A stretch of 64,000 bases of DNA from Siphlonurus alternatus (lineage: Eukaryota > Arthropoda > Insecta > Ephemeroptera > Siphlonuridae). Below the pieces are notes generated by a model. That model searched no databases, was not told the origin of the DNA, and worked only from the letters and a program-made list of their open reading frames with translations. The translations under genes were made by a program, and so were the position numbers. Of this stretch, positions 11,776-25,840 are shown in pieces. How positions within the stretch are numbered: position 1 is the first letter of the stretch; every line of letters starts with the position of its first letter. The stretch lies in NCBI GenBank assembly GCA_949825025.1, contig OX463781.1, forward strand, positions 41,367,150-41,431,149, in the 5' to 3' direction.

Positions 11776-13124
11776 GTGCAAAAACAAAATTAAAAATTAC
11801 TTGGTTGATTAAAAGAGAGTATAATGTATATAAATTTTAATATATAATATAATAATATAAGTAGTCCTGTCCCTGCAAACGCACAAAGAAAATATTCTAA
11901 AAATCATTGCTAAAGAGTTTTGTGAAGGTACACCCGGCCGATAAAAATAAAATAAGAACGAAATATATAATTTAGTGCATCATTCCCTTATATTATACTT
12001 CTTTTCTAGCTTGCAAGTAGAATGTAATATGATATAAGCTGACAAAACTTCCGATATTTATATATACTTACTGTACTTTCTAGATTACAACCCTCGAGTT
12101 AACTTAATTTTCCTTCCTTGTTACACACAAGGGCTGAAAAAATATGCATAAGAAACGACAAAATTGTTTTAAAGCCATATTATAATCATTAAATACAATA
12201 AATACATTGTATGTATTGTACATTACACCGATACTTATTCATTCAAATTAAATTTTTTAACAATTTAAATTTATAATATATAAGGTTTATTCTCTTCAAG
12301 AAGGAGCTGAAATACTAATCAATCAGGTTCTGTGATATAATATGGATTCAAAGAAAAACTAGCACAATAAACAAATCAAATGCATATCTTGCAATCATGA
12401 TTGATTTGTCATCATCAATGAGCAATATATTTCATTATTTAACTGACGTAAACTTCAAGGCTGCTGTATAGATTCTTAGACTTATAGTTGATGCGTGTCA
12501 ACTCTTATAATAAAACAAATAAAAGGTGACAAAGCTTTTACTTTCATGCAAGCACAAACATTAGATGAACGTAATTGAATCAGATAGCAAGAAAAAGAGG
12601 TGCTAAATATACTCATATATACTAAATGTACAGAGTGTAAATAAAAAGACATTACTATAATGAACGAAGCAGCAGACACACGTAAGATAACAAATGAAGT
12701 GTATTTGACTAGCTAGAGTAGTACATCATCAGGGTCACGCACAATGTTACGTAAGTCTTGTTCGTGATGCCGACTGCCGCAGACTATAATTATTTGGCAT
12801 GAGAGGCAGCTTGCCAAGCCTGTTGTTCGTTCAAAACTTGCAGTTCTTTTTTGTTTTCTGCGAACTACAATCCAGTTTAGGTAGAAAAAAAAGGAGTATC
12901 GAGCGTGCGTTAGAATATTATAAATTATAAGCCTTCTTTCGAGAGGTAACAAAAAACAAACAAACATGAAATGAATTAAAACAAAAAGTTGAAACAATAA
13001 TTTGATTAATATAATATACTGTAGTTAGCATGTTTAGAGGTCTTGATGAAAATTGAAAACTGAATACTAAATAATACACTCTATTAAACAAAAAACATAT
13101 TTTCGTATAGAAATAAAATTTCCA

Positions 13125-13452
13125 ATGGACAACATACATGAAATTTTTTATTGCAGAAATGAATAGAGGTATTATGCTACTCTACATTTTTTCAGATTTT
13201 TATGAAACCCAGAACTATTTTTAAATAATTATTGAAGGTGTGGCCACGCCCCCTGGAGGTGTCAATAGGCGTCTCAGTCCTATCCTTTTTATTAATGATT
13301 CAGGGGTAACTTAACTTACAAACTTTCAATAATTATTTAAAAATAGTTCCGAGTCTCAAAAAAGAAAAAAAAAACTGAAAAAATTCAGAGTAGCATAATT
13401 TGGTGCCCTCTATTCATTTCTGCAATAAAAAATTATCATGTATGTTGTCCAT
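13125..13452. mobile_element. Foldback MITE, ATGGACAACATACATG variant
   Basis: Arms ATGGACAACATACATG / CATGTATGTTGTCCAT; inner arms share TATTGCAGAAATGAATAGAG with the ATGGAGTATCGAC family. Confidence 0.8.
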
Positions 13453-16400
13453 TATTTATTTATATAATATATTTATAAAAATGACCGACTCTTATAATGT
13501 AGTAAAATGTCCATTTTATAATTTTATTGCACGTCATTATGTATGAGTGTAAAACTTACAATTTTATACTCATTTTATATTATTTGGTTCAAAATTAACG
13601 AAGAAAACAATGCAGGTCAATTATAATATTAGCTGTGGGTACTAAATATTACATAATAGTACCCGAATATTACGAAATTAAGTTCATTAAATATTGAGAC
13701 CATTACGTAATTACAAATTAGCTAGTTTCATTCGGTCACAAGTAGTCGACTGCTTTTCATAATTTTATGTCATAGATGCAGCTTCTGCATACTTAAAGTC
13801 TAAAGTCATACACGATTATACACAATCATACGAAAGGATACATTTCGTATAATTCTTTTTATCTTTTAAGGACATAGAAATGTAATGTTTACTTATAAAA
13901 AAGAAGTCTTTATACAAATACATATATGTTCTTAAATAAAGCCTACAATATATTGCAGATCTATGTATAATAATTCACACTGTATCCCAAATTATATTTA
14001 TAATATAATAATATTTCGGCGTAGCCATTCATAAATCTGTGAAAAGCAGACAGAAATATAAACTCTAATCTGTCTAGTCTCTGCATGCATGTCATATATA
14101 TTTTTAGTCATTTTGTTAGTAAATCAGAAGGGCAACGAAAATTTTATCGAAGAAACTTTGGCAATCAACTGCTATCGATCAACATAATTAAAAGTATAAT
14201 TATAAAAGTACTTTTATTAGGGAATATAGTAATTAATTATTATTATTATTATTAAAATGATTTCAATTCTGTGATAATTCATTACAATTAACATATTATA
14301 AGTTATAAGCTAGGACATGCAAGATTCAACCTTCTTGCGGTATTTTAAGGTATTTTTATTTCAAGCCATTTTATATGTACTGTACGCATTTATAACATAT
14401 TATATAGTACCGGGGTACATATAATATGTTTAGACAGAGCCGCACCACCCGAAGGGCCCTGGTTTAGACGCACGGCTCGCGCGGGACAACATACGAACTT
14501 ATTATTATTATACCCCTGCTTTCTTTGGGGGCGTTGCAACGCAGTTTATAATATAGAGGGAGAGGTCCGGCATCTCTGGTGAAATTTTAACATTTTGGAA
14601 TGACTGGGCGTTTTTCTTATCTCTCCCAAAATTACAAATCTGCATCTCTGGGCGCTGCATCATGCAGCAAATGAAGCAGGGCTAAATTTCGTGCTGTGTC
14701 CCAATAAAGGGTACATTAACAAGGGCAAGAATTTTCAATTAGTTTTACTACCATAGTATTTCTACATATACACGCGTACATAATTAATTTACTATACATA
14801 ATTATCATCTTTTAAAGGCAGTATGTTTTCACTATACTAACTAATATTGTGAATACAATATACTGTATTGTATAAATTAAGCCAGAGTAATAACTAAAAG
14901 TCGTACAAAATTTTCCTGATCATATACAGAAGTCGTATGGAGGTGATGTATTTTGCTTGAACATGCAATATAATGATCTCATCATTAGCCAGGGAATTTT
15001 TTTTAGCGACGATTGTACATTGATAAAAACAAGTATTGATAGTTGTTCCATTTCTGATGATCATTACTCAGTAATTTACGTTACACAAGACGGTATTGCT
15101 CACGATGTGTCACGCACAACAAACATGCAGTTTGTTGTCGATCGGTAATATAATAACGTGTACTTTATAATACGAGCTGCAACTCACCACGTGGTTACGT
15201 AACGTTCTACTGAGTCTCACGGGAAGTATTAGCTAAATTAGTTTCCTGCTGGAAATTGTAATTTGGTAATTTCGTCGTTGAAACTAACAATACAAGTCCA
15301 TCAATGAAAGTTGACGAAGGTTGAGAAACAAACTATATTATACGATTATACGATACCTCATAATATAATTATGGTCTCCGTTAGATATTAATAAAAACAC
15401 AATAGCATGTACAATACATCGCGAACGTATTGCAGTTTCGAAATACGAATAGGTATATGAGATTATTCGAACACCTAGCGATTTTCAGGGAAAATGATAA
15501 AATGTAAAGATGTCCGTCCTGCATGACTGAGGTTTTCCACGGTTCCCTCAATCTCACCTCAGCGAATGCTATAATTATATAGGACGCATAACAGGCCGTG
15601 GTCACCATCCTTTCCCTCCCTTATCCTTACCCATTACACCTACTCGAGTTCATATATAGACATTGTAAAAAAAAAATAATAATAATAATTTGAACTTATT
15701 CATATTTAAATTAGTAAGCAGATACTTTTAATGTTGTGGTAATCTCTTCAACACACCAGCATGCGAAGTGCATGTCCTATTCCTATAATCTATCTATATA
15801 ATGATCATAACTGTACAGTAAAGGTTGGCAATATATACCGGTATACAATTTATGCATGTATATATATATAATGATTTGATAATTTTATGCCTGTATGTGA
15901 AATCGCAATACTATAATTATTATACGCGAATATAAATGAGAAACATACATAATATATGGCACTTCAAGCTACTCTGAATGGAATATACGTATATAAAATT
16001 AATTCGAATAGCGCTCTCTTTGTTATTTTCCTTAATTGGTTGTTTGTATTTCATTAGTATGCACCATTGATACAGTGATGAATACGATGCAAGGCTGCAT
16101 CTTACTTAATTATAGGCTTTAACATAATCATCACGTGTAAAGTATATGTAGAAATTTACTTGAAGTAAAATGTTGTATTTACCTATTCATAATTATTTAT
16201 TCATTCACATTGAATATCTTTATATTCAGTATTTGCTCTATTTGTACACCAAGGAAGGAAAACATCAAGGTTCACATTATATTTAACCACGGTTAGCATA
16301 ACTCATACAGACACCAACCGCGGTTAATGAGGAATCTGGTTATCTTCCTGTATATATGTGTATAACTCCTTTAAAACGCACTCAACATCAGTTCTTTGTA

Positions 16401-17075
16401 ATCTGTGTTTCTTCGTTGGAACCAAACTTGGTTGCAACATGAGTTAAGTTAAATGCTTATATAGTTTATATAACATATATATATTATGTTATTGATAACC
16501 GTTATGTAATATAAGCTTATTTTTCTTTGAATTTATGGTATAAAAAAATCTGGTAAGTCATTATGACTTGTTCTTTTCTGCGCCCACACTCTGAACCTTT
16601 TACGATATGTCCTAGTGCTGCATGCATATACGACCATACCCAAGAAAATCAAGTGTAAAACTTGTACATTATTTAGAGTTAACGAACAAAGTTAATGCAT
16701 TTACCTGCATCCTTCCCACCTGTTCTAGAGAACACTGCAGATATGTGGCGAAGTAAAGAGTAGCACCACGCATTAATACGGTCCAGCATGCAGTATACAT
16801 ATAATATCTGTCTATCGTCTTAAACCCACTAACTGAATAAGTTGAATTTTTATCAAGATTATTTTATAGTTTGAAGATAAAAGTAAAATTATTCACTTTT
16901 GCAGTTAATGAGTTTTAATTGATCTTTGATGATTTAAAAGCATTCAAGTATTTGCTAATTTTTTTCCTGCTGTATAATTGATATTTAAAAACATGAAAAA
17001 TTCAACAATTGTTTGTGTACACTACATTTTTATTATATTAATTATTACTGTTATAATACTGCGTATATTAAAAGA

Positions 17076-17711
17076 CAGGGATCGGATGCGGATGCAGATG
17101 CAAGATGCACACGGATGCGCAAAAATGGGCTTGCATCCGCATCCGTGCATCCCAGATGCACAGGAAAAAATGAATGCATCCGGATGCGCATCCCAGATGC
17201 ACGGGGAAAATGAATGCATCCGGATGCGCATCCCAGATGCATGAAAAATAAATTTGCATCCGGATGCGCATCCACGGATGCACGAAAAATAAATTTGCAT
17301 CCATTTAACACTTTTTTTTTCTCTTTTTTATCAGGTTTTTTGCTAATTGCCTCTAAATAAATCTTTAACACGAGGCATATTTTTTAACTTTATTTGCCAC
17401 TTGTCGTTTAAAAATTACAAGAAACAAAGTGTATTATAAAAACCAAAGATCGGATGCGGATGCAGATGCAAGATGCACACGGATGCGCAAAAATGGGCTT
17501 GCATCCGCATCCCAGATGCACGGGAAAAAAATAATGCATCCGAATGCGCATCTCAGATGCATGGAAAATAAATTTGCATCCGGATGCGCATCCCAGATGC
17601 ATGAAAAATAAATTTGCATCCGGATGCGCATCCATGGATGCACGAAAAATTAATTTGCATCCGGATGCGCATCTCGGATGCACGAAAAAAACGCGTGCAT
17701 CCGGTCCCTGG
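17076..17711. mobile_element. hAT-like non-autonomous element with GGATGC repeats, copy 1
   Basis: Ends CAGGGATCGGATGCGG and GCATCCGGTCCCTG. Two GGATGC/GCATCC-rich arrays (about 17090-17305 and 17447-17705), each with roughly 40-bp units such as GGATGCGCATCCCAGATGCA, separated by an AT-rich spacer. Reading frames in it are low-complexity artefacts. Confidence 0.8.
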
Positions 17712-18249
17712 AACATGATGTCTACGCGATGCATTTATATAGGGTCTCTACGTTGCGATCAAATCAATATTTGAATTTTACCATGCACTAATACCAGATA
17801 AATCGGGTTTCTCCATCGGATGGGGGAGGCTCTTCAATACTCATGAAACAAAGAAAATATTGCATCATTACTGTTACTGCTGGCATTGTTCTGAAATTAA
17901 ACTTTGACCCTCCGATCAGTCAATATTTGTTCATTTTGTCCCGTGCAACGTTTTTGTCTCAAAACAAACATCCATTTGACACAAAAATTGTTGCGTTATG
18001 CCGCTGTGTATCTCTGAATTCTAATTTATAACAACTACTTAACTAGATTTCGTTTTCTATAAATAAACACAACTGTTGATTATGCAACATCGAGACGCAA
18101 GTTACGTAACACTTGGTGAAATAATTTATACTTCCAGACACTTGTCAGTTCAGTCTTTATATGCTAATTAACATTCCTTTTAATTGTAATTTCATGTTTT
18201 TCACGCGTGACAATTCAAGACAAGATAATACTTTACACATAAGGGGAAG

Positions 18250-18600
18250 GTAACACGCCCAAAATATATATAAAAAAAAATCCTCAGATGCATGAAAACC
18301 ATAAAAAAATGTTCTCCTCTACATCCCCTATCATGCAGTAGCTAAAATATCATGCGCGCAGGTTTACAAATTTGAGCTAGTTTTTGAGTTATGAAATTTT
18401 TTCTTTAACATGGAGAAATGGAACTTCCATGTTAGATTAGTCAAATTTAAAAATTCAGAACTAAAAAAAAAAAAAAAAACTAGCATGAATTTGTATACCT
18501 GTGATATTTTAGCTACTGATGGGGGATGTAGAGGAGAACATTTTAAATTTGTTTCGTAATTTTGATGTGAGGGATTTTTTTTAACATTGAGCGTGTTATA
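18250..18600. mobile_element. Foldback element
   Basis: Arms TAACACGCCCAA / TTGAGCGTGTTA and TGTTCTCCTCTACATCCCC / GGGGGATGTAGAGGAGAACA; inner TCTAACATGGAAGTTCCATT palindrome region. Confidence 0.72.
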
Positions 18601-18630
18601 CTCTTAAGCAAAGTCTTCTACTCGCAATGG

Positions 18631-18887
18631 TTATAACCAAGGTGGGTAAAGATAAAGTAAAGTAAAGGTAAATTATTGATCTATGTGTGAAATTCTAACG
18701 CTGAAATACGAATAGGAAGACCAGAAACCTTACATTTCCGGAGGGATTCTAATGTAATTTGACTGTAGCATTTGCAGCGCCCAGTGACGCTGACGATCGC
18801 TGCGCCCGGCTCGAAGTTTTCCGAAGTATGCAGTCGACAAAAACTTGAAGTAATTCCACCTTCAACCTTTACCCACCTTGGTTATAA
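18631..18887. mobile_element. Element with 20-bp inverted ends
   Basis: Ends TTATAACCAAGGTGGGTAAA and TTTACCCACCTTGGTTATAA. The interior carries CGCTGAAATACGAATAGGAA also seen near 59940. Confidence 0.7.
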
Positions 18888-19634
18888 CTGCATGTTTTGT
18901 AAAAATCATGCATGCATGTTTCGTTAAAAATTAAACTAAATTGATTTTTAAACTATTTTTTCTCAAGAAAAACAGAAATATAAAAATAAAGTTTAAAGTA
19001 ATATATTTTAATAAGTTTAAGTTGAAAATATCGATTCAAACATTTTGTGTGGTTCTTATAGCAACTGCACGCCGTGAAAGCACTTGGTTTTGTTTTAATA
19101 TTGATACTGACTGACTGTACTGTATAATCGTATATATATGTGTATATCGTGTAATCTGCATAATTGATAGTTTATACTAGAACAAAGCGAACTTAATGTG
19201 TGAAAATATTTATTTGTAGAAGTCTACAAAATCAACAAAATTTAAATTAGCAGCTTGAAATGTCAAATTGACAGCAAATTCGATCCTTACTTGGCATTTT
19301 TTTTTTCACACTTTTTTATTCATAATTACTGTAGTTCATAATTATACATAATACATATTATAGGAGACAGAAGTATATATTATATAACAATAAAAAAAAT
19401 ATATTTTCGGGATTCGGGGGTTGACTCGCTAGCCTTGAGCAAACTACGCGTCTGGAGATCCCTTCGAATTTCTGGCTATACCACATGCATAATAACAATA
19501 ATTTGTTATTTCGCATATAAATATATTATATGGGCGGAGATCTGCACCGTACGTGAGTCAACAAAATGACACATAACAACATGATGGGCGGAAGCTGACA
19601 GCCAGTGATACAGCATGACACTTCTTCTACTTCT

Positions 19635-19825
19635 ACAGTAAAATTAATTTTATATTCTTTCCGGAGGAGTGCGAAGTTTGCAGCTATTCTGTTCTTAATT
19701 CAGTCTAACTTTACTGGGGGTTGACCGGGTTGACAGTAGACGTACTTTCATGGGCAACGCTGAAATACGAACACGCTACAAATTCTACACTTCCGGCTAC
19801 TTCTGGAGGGAATGTCTTACAAATT
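19635..19825. repeat. Dispersed repeat CAGTAAAATTAATTTTATAT
   Basis: Starts TACAGTAAAATTAATTTTAT, includes TCCGGAGGAG, CGCTGAAATACGAA and ACACTTCCGGCTACTT. Matches 59795-60020 with the same order of motifs. Confidence 0.65.
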
Positions 19826-20465
19826 TAACTATACGTATTATTTCTACGTATAGAAATTGTATTATTTCTACAACAGGAAGGAAATTAATGCACAGTAGGA
19901 GGAAGTAACAAATTTATGATAGTTTTCTGGTGGTTGGGAAAACTATTAATTTATACGTCATTTTTACGGGTCTAAAGAAATATAATTCATAATTATGTAA
20001 TATAGCAATTTCATCATGAAACTTCATGAAGAGATTCAGAAGTAGTCCATTATATGTGATTTCTCTTATATTATTATATTTCATTTAATATAATAATTAT
20101 AAGTATGTAGTTAATTTAATATATAATACACGTAACAATTTGAGTGCATATATTCAGCTGCATGCAACAGAGTGTAATATAAATTAATTCTCATGTATTG
20201 CTGTAAGTTAGCACGAGCTTTTTTTAAGAACTAATATGATTCAAATGTTCAAAAAATTCTCATAAATGAAAAGTACTTCAGCAAATATTTTTTTTAACTT
20301 ATAAATGCTTTGATATTTTTCGTGTTTTCAGAGACTGGTCATATACAATAAATAAATAATGGCCTCTTCATGTTTATAATCGAAGATGGAAGACATGAAA
20401 CATAAAACTCGAGGAAGACAATCGGCATTAAATTTTACCAGCATTATACTGTATTACTATTGCAA

Positions 20466-20644
20466 CAGGCGCGGGTCCAGGAAAAAATTTCGGAGGGGGC
20501 TGAAAAATTTCGGAGGGGGTTGCCTCCATAATCTCCATATATAAGGCCAATGTTAAAAAAAAAATTGGAGTGGGGGCAGTGCCTATATTGCCCATGTTAA
20601 ATCCAGCCCTCCTATATAACCCCCCCCCCCTGAATCCGCGCCTG
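20466..20644. mobile_element. hAT-like MITE, CAGGCGCGGATCCAGG family
   Basis: Ends CAGGCGCGGGTCCAGG and TGAATCCGCGCCTG; interior CAATGTTAAAAAAAAA and GCCCATGTTAAATCCA shared with the 55215 and 63565 copies. Target duplication not clear. Confidence 0.75.
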
Positions 20645-21453
20645 TATATGTTGCAATAATATCAATTTTTAACATGACCATCTATAATGATTGAAATAGA
20701 ATTCTATTCTGTATATAATATTCATCATCTGCCATGAGAGTTGCCATGCCTATACCACTAGCAAATTTAAAATAGTTTCTGCATGGCATATATGGTTACA
20801 AATTATATTGCATGAATGCATAATACTGTCTTCAATCTGTTATGCGTATAATTATACATGCCATGTAATGTATACAGTATGTTTGTTTTTATATACATTT
20901 TAGTAAAAAAGTACCGGTAGCCAAAATTGTTACCTCATAACAATTACAACTTTGACCTGTCCTAAAAACCTCAACATACATCATGGAATTGATTCTACGA
21001 TTGTAGGATGAATGGAATTAATAAAAGAATTTTGAAAAGAAATTAATCTGGAAAACGAGCAATTTCAATTTCCGGGCGTTGGACCAAAAATGAGGTGTAC
21101 ATTATACATATAATACTATATATGGTAACAATTAATGTGAAACTGTATGCAATATTAATGCAGTCACTTATTCGCTCAAACTCGAATACATGAACAGCAT
21201 GAAACTATCGGGAGTATATACATTATTAATATAATTATTCGATCATGCATGCATGAATTATAATGCACACACACGATCGAGAATCGCTCCGCATCAGAAA
21301 CGACGTCAGAAGAATACTGCATACTCTGCATAATATATTGATCCACAGAGAGAGCTAGAGGGTAGTATGCGTAGAGGTACGAGGTACCAAGTATACGTAC
21401 TGTACGTGTGTTGCGAAAACTGCGAAGAGAATCAAACTAAAAGTGCATCATAC

Positions 21454-21745
21454 CTTGGACAGCAAAGGTGGTTCAATGTCAGCTGGCTTTTTGCAAGTTA
21501 TTCACTTAAAACGTCCTTCTAACAGAATCTACTGTCATGATCTTACGCCGAGATCTGGAGTAATCACACACTCATTCTTGGCTGATCACAGCTCGCAATA
21601 AACTACTATCGCCCCAAGCAGTAGAGAATTCACTCGTGTTTCGTGTTTGCGGTTTTTCTACTGCAGATCCTTCGCTTTGTTGCTTTGTTCTCCGGCTCTC
21701 CGCTCGCTCGCTCGCCGCTGCCGCGGGGCCGGCGACGGCGACTCG
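21454..21745 (-). promoter_or_regulatory. GC-rich patch: putative promoter and first non-coding exon of copy A
   Basis: The only clearly GC/CpG-rich stretch between copies A and B (for example GCTCGCTCGCTCGCCGCTGC around 21702-21721). On the minus strand it ends at 21454 with CCAAG|GTATGA, a plausible donor that could join the acceptor at 10102. No long reading frame. The assignment to copy A is inferred from orientation and from the need for an upstream exon; an independent non-coding transcript is possible. Confidence 0.4.
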
Positions 21746-23576
21746 ACAGCTGTTCGGCTGTTCTTAGTAATTTAAAAAACGTAACCTAGATGGCAGTGCC
21801 TTCGAGAGACATTTTTTTTTCGCGGTACATACGGACTACAAATACAAATTTCGTCTGACACCAGGATCTGACCAGAGGAGCCAGGACTAGCGCCCAGGAC
21901 ACCAATTAATGCACAGCAGAGATCTCTGAGCAGACAACTGCTCTAGCTATAATATAGCTTATCGCGGGATTCGCGGCTTCCGGCTTCACAACTGTGTCTT
22001 TTTATACATGCATGCAACGTGCATGTCCAGAAAATTACCCAACATTTCAGAACGCGCGTTCATATATATTCTATATAATTATGCTATATGAAGCAATTTT
22101 TTTTATTTTTCTCAGTATAATTGAATTGATTGATGTAGACTTCGGATCTAAGGACCAAGCAGTCATTGCCCGTAAACTAGGTTTGCTGTAATTATTTGAT
22201 ATTATTTTTGTGCATAATTGTATAAATTAAGGAAAAAAAGGATGTTTAGAAATTTAAAAGCATGCTTTAGGGTAATTATTATTACACGAACACATGTTCT
22301 ATAGAATCATCTATAATTATAAGCTAGTCCATGCAGCACAGAAGTGCTGAGGCTTATTTTGGCGTGTACTAATAGCTATGAGAGTGCATATATTGGCCGC
22401 GCGCGGCGGTTCATCTCTTTAATACATTCAGGCGGCACGGACTGCATATATGGCCTCTACCGATCCATGCACCGAGCATAATGGGTCGGTGGGCCGCGGC
22501 AAAAGTAGTCCGCCGGGGCAAATGTGGGCCGCGGGCCCGCTGGTCAGAAAGAAAAAAAAAAAAAAAAAGGTAAACGCTAGGGAGAAAAGAAAAAGACGGA
22601 GAAAAAAAGAGGGAAATAAAAAGAAAATTACAACAAAAGCCATGCAATGGAATATATTATAAAGAGCATGCACTCTTTTACATAAATTAATCAAGGAATT
22701 AGAGAGAATGAAAGTGCATGCATCAGCTTTATTTGTGGGATGAAGAATTAAGACAATTATGTATAATATATGTATTGTACTGCAGTAGTCTAGCCCATGC
22801 AGGTGTCAATTATTTCCGCGATCTTTTAAATTATGTGTCTAAATTAATATTCCGTCTTACAATTAATTATATTATAATCAGAGCTTTTTCTTAAGAATCT
22901 GGTCTTAATTGTATATTAATTATCTTGTATATTTTATGAAAGCATCATGCATTTAAAAACAAGCGCTATGAAATAATTAAGAAAAAAAAATTATCCATGT
23001 GATTGAGATTTATGATTCGTATTTATTTATACTTGTTTTAAAAAATACTGATCCATAATCTAAATTTACTTAATTTACCTCAAAAAAGGGGAACTTTTTA
23101 TAACAATAATTAATTAACAAGAGCATACCCGACAGCTAGATGCGAGAACTCGACCTCAGACTTACCAAAACTAAAACAAAAAAGATGATCCTGCAGGCTC
23201 GTATGCATCAACATTTATACAAAATATATGATTCTGAAAAAAGCAACATTTTTTAATTTCCTCTTTTTTTCCTTGTTAGATTTATTTTTTAACTATCTAT
23301 ATACTGCTCGCGTATATCTAATCATTTTATCACTAGGCAATTTTCAATTGAAAGATGAATAAAAATATTTATAGCAGCAAAAGGAAATTGTTCGTGGGTC
23401 TTACATGAAATAAAGTTTAAAAATTAATTTAATAATATTATAATTAAAACTAGGGGTGGGGTGTAAACTCGCTTACGCTCGTTTGGTTTCAAGCCTTTTA
23501 ATTAATTTTGTCAATCATATGTTGCCATCTATATAAGTATTCAGTACGTGATATCATAACGGTATTGTAATGCAAA

Positions 23577-23857
23577 ATGGACAACCTACATGATTTTTTT
23601 TTATTACAGAAATGAATTGAAGGTACCAAATTATGCTACTCTGATTTTTTCCAGATTTTTTTGAAACCCAGAACTATTTTTAAATAATTATTAAATGTGC
23701 TGCCACGCCCTCTGGAGGCGTCAACAGGCGTCTCTGTCCTATCCTTTTTATTAACGATTCAGGGGTGCCAACTTAAATTACAGAACGTTCAATAATTATT
23801 TAGAAATAGTTGCAGGACTCATAAAAATCTAAAAAAATTCAGAGTAATTCAGAGTAG
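23577..23857. mobile_element. Foldback MITE, ATGGACAACATACATG variant, right arm truncated
   Basis: Left arm ATGGACAACCTACATGAT; the right arm stops at ATTCAGAGTAG, where the 5S-derived sequence begins. Confidence 0.75.
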
Positions 23858-23858
23858 A

Positions 23859-24000
23859 GGTGGAGCGTGGCGTTATGCATTGACCGGTTCTCGTTAGATC
23901 ACTGAAGTCAGGCTACGTCAAGCGTGGTTAATACTTGGATGGGTGAACATTTCAAGTATAAAAATACGCCGCTCCCTCCCTGGGATAAATTCGTCTTGCT
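23859..24000 (+). pseudogene. 5S rRNA-derived sequence (5S pseudogene or 5S-derived SINE head)
   Basis: CCGGTTCTCGTTAGATCACT, then GAAGTCAGGCTACGTCAAGC and GTGGTTAATACTTGGATGGG TGA, which follow the internal control region of animal 5S rRNA with scattered changes. After that, CATTTCAAGTATAAAAATAC departs from a functional 5S end. No T-run terminator at the expected spot. A 5S-headed SINE (SINE3-like) would continue into the unknown CCACCCAGTGCAGTGATGCA segment. Confidence 0.65.
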
Positions 24001-24315
24001 TTCCACCCAGTGCAGTGATGCACTTCCAAAAATCTCTCAGCCATATGTTGACAGATATTATAGTGTATAATATTATAGATATTATAGTTATAGATATTAC
24101 AATTACCTTGGTTAATTGTTGGTGTCCGAGGCAATTTTTTGTTTTCTTATTAAAGTGTTATGTTAAAGGCCTTATGAATCTTTTCTCAGTATTAAGTACA
24201 CGGTTAGCTTTGCTTCAGTGTGATTCGGCTGCATAATTTTTTTTGTTTCAGTAGCACAAATATCAGAGATAATAGCCGATAAAGAAGCACCTGTGACGTC
24301 ACTCACGCTCATTCA

Positions 24316-24716
24316 GCGGCGACAATATAGGGAAAGCAATGCAAAAGATAGGTTCACTCCCGCTGCAACCACGGCCACAATTTTACTTCTGGAATTTTGA
24401 AACTTTACCAGAGCAGTCTTAATAGTATTTGTCAAATAGACAGAAAGAATTTTTTTTGGTGGCATGTGTACAGACTGAGTTATTGCGGTAGCAAGATAAG
24501 CCAAAAATTTAACATTGTGTTCCTATACAACATTTTCGCTCCTCTTTCTACCGCAATAACTCGGTTTGTATGAATGTCATCAAAAAAAAAAATCATTCAG
24601 GCTATTTGAAAAATACTATCAAGACTGTCCTGGTAAAGTTTCAAAATTACAGAAGTCAAATTGTGGCAATGGTTGCAGCGAGAGTGAACCTATCTTTTTC
24701 AGGGATTTCCCTATAA
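24316..24716. mobile_element. Foldback element
   Basis: Arms of about 190 bp: AAGATAGGTTCACTCCCGCT / GCGAGAGTGAACCTATCTTT, and GAGTTATTGCGGTAG / CTACCGCAATAACTC near the turn. Confidence 0.75.
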
Positions 24717-25253
24717 TATGCATGCATGACTTTTTTTTTTAGAATCTATATAAAGTCTCTTGCAGGGCACCATGCACACACTACTCGAGCAACAATGTAG
24801 GCTCAGAATTTACATGGTTTGACAAAAACATGCAAGGTTTTTGAACTTTAGGTATAATATGAAATAACCGTAAAATCAAGAAAAGTCGCAAAATAATCGG
24901 GGTTTTCTAAAATAGTCGTCATTAAATAGGAAAATAGTCGCAAATAGTCTCTCTATTATAGCTCCATTGATTCAGTTATACATGATCGAGATCTGTGGAC
25001 ATCTCTGACGATATATGTAATACAAACATCAATTATTTAGTCTCAAAATTAAAAATAGTCCAAAGACTATTTTTGCGAAATCTATATTTAGAATTAATAT
25101 TAATAATAATGCTCTCAAGAGCTAGATCGTGATACATATAATTTTTGATAAAGATGTTATTATACTATAAATATATATATAACAACATGTAATACAAAAT
25201 TTATAGACCATTTTAATTGTCTTTTCATCGACCTCATCTATAAAACTATATTA

Positions 25254-25254
<1 letters not shown>

Positions 25255-25294
<40 letters not shown>
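25255..25294. repeat. (TA)n microsatellite between copies A and B
   Basis: TA/TG run, about 19 units. Confidence 0.9.
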
Positions 25295-25297
<3 letters not shown>

Positions 25298-25840
25298 TAT
25301 CAGGGGTCTCTTTATAGATATTATGTACTGTACGTATTATTATTTTTATGTTGATACTGTATATATTAAAATTTTTGTTTGTATAATATGTATCATGTGT
25401 GTAATATATATAATCAATATTTTATTTTTTAGGGCATTATTATAAAATATATATAATATATATTTTATAATCTATACTTTGTACACTGTCTTTGTGTTCA
25501 ATAAATAATTTATTATTATAAAACTATTATAATAGAGCATTATTTTTGTTAGAAATCAAGAATAAATGTTTATATTTTGAATAATAATTATTCAATTAAT
25601 GTTTGGGTGATCCGCGCAGAAAGCACTGTTTTCCGGAATTTTACTTGATCCGTGTGTGTGTGCATGCCTTAATTTTCAAAAAGGTTTCTTTTCATCCTTT
25701 TTTATTGTAGTTTTTCACCTTAATTCTTTTTCTTAATTTCCAAAGTATAAAGCCTATAAAATATAATTATATAATTACCATGATAATATAAATTATATAT
25801 AATACATAAAATATATAAATATATATTATATTATATATAT

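Larger units (their letters stand above)
10103..21453. other. Gene-free stretch, probably 5' UTR intron of copy A
   Basis: AT-rich, no reading frame with family resemblance. Holds the foldback and hAT-like elements at 11452, 13125, 17076, 18250, 18631, 19635 and 20466. A GC-richer patch at about 14430-14560 (GAGCCGCACCACCCGAAGGG) was not recognised. If the 21454 donor joins the 10102 acceptor, this is one intron of about 11.3 kb. Confidence 0.5.

Noticed and set aside
17022..17774. Open frames with repeated RIRMH / HPDAHP peptides in both GGATGC elements
   Set aside because: Translated repeat units of a transposable element; present on both strands and in several frames.
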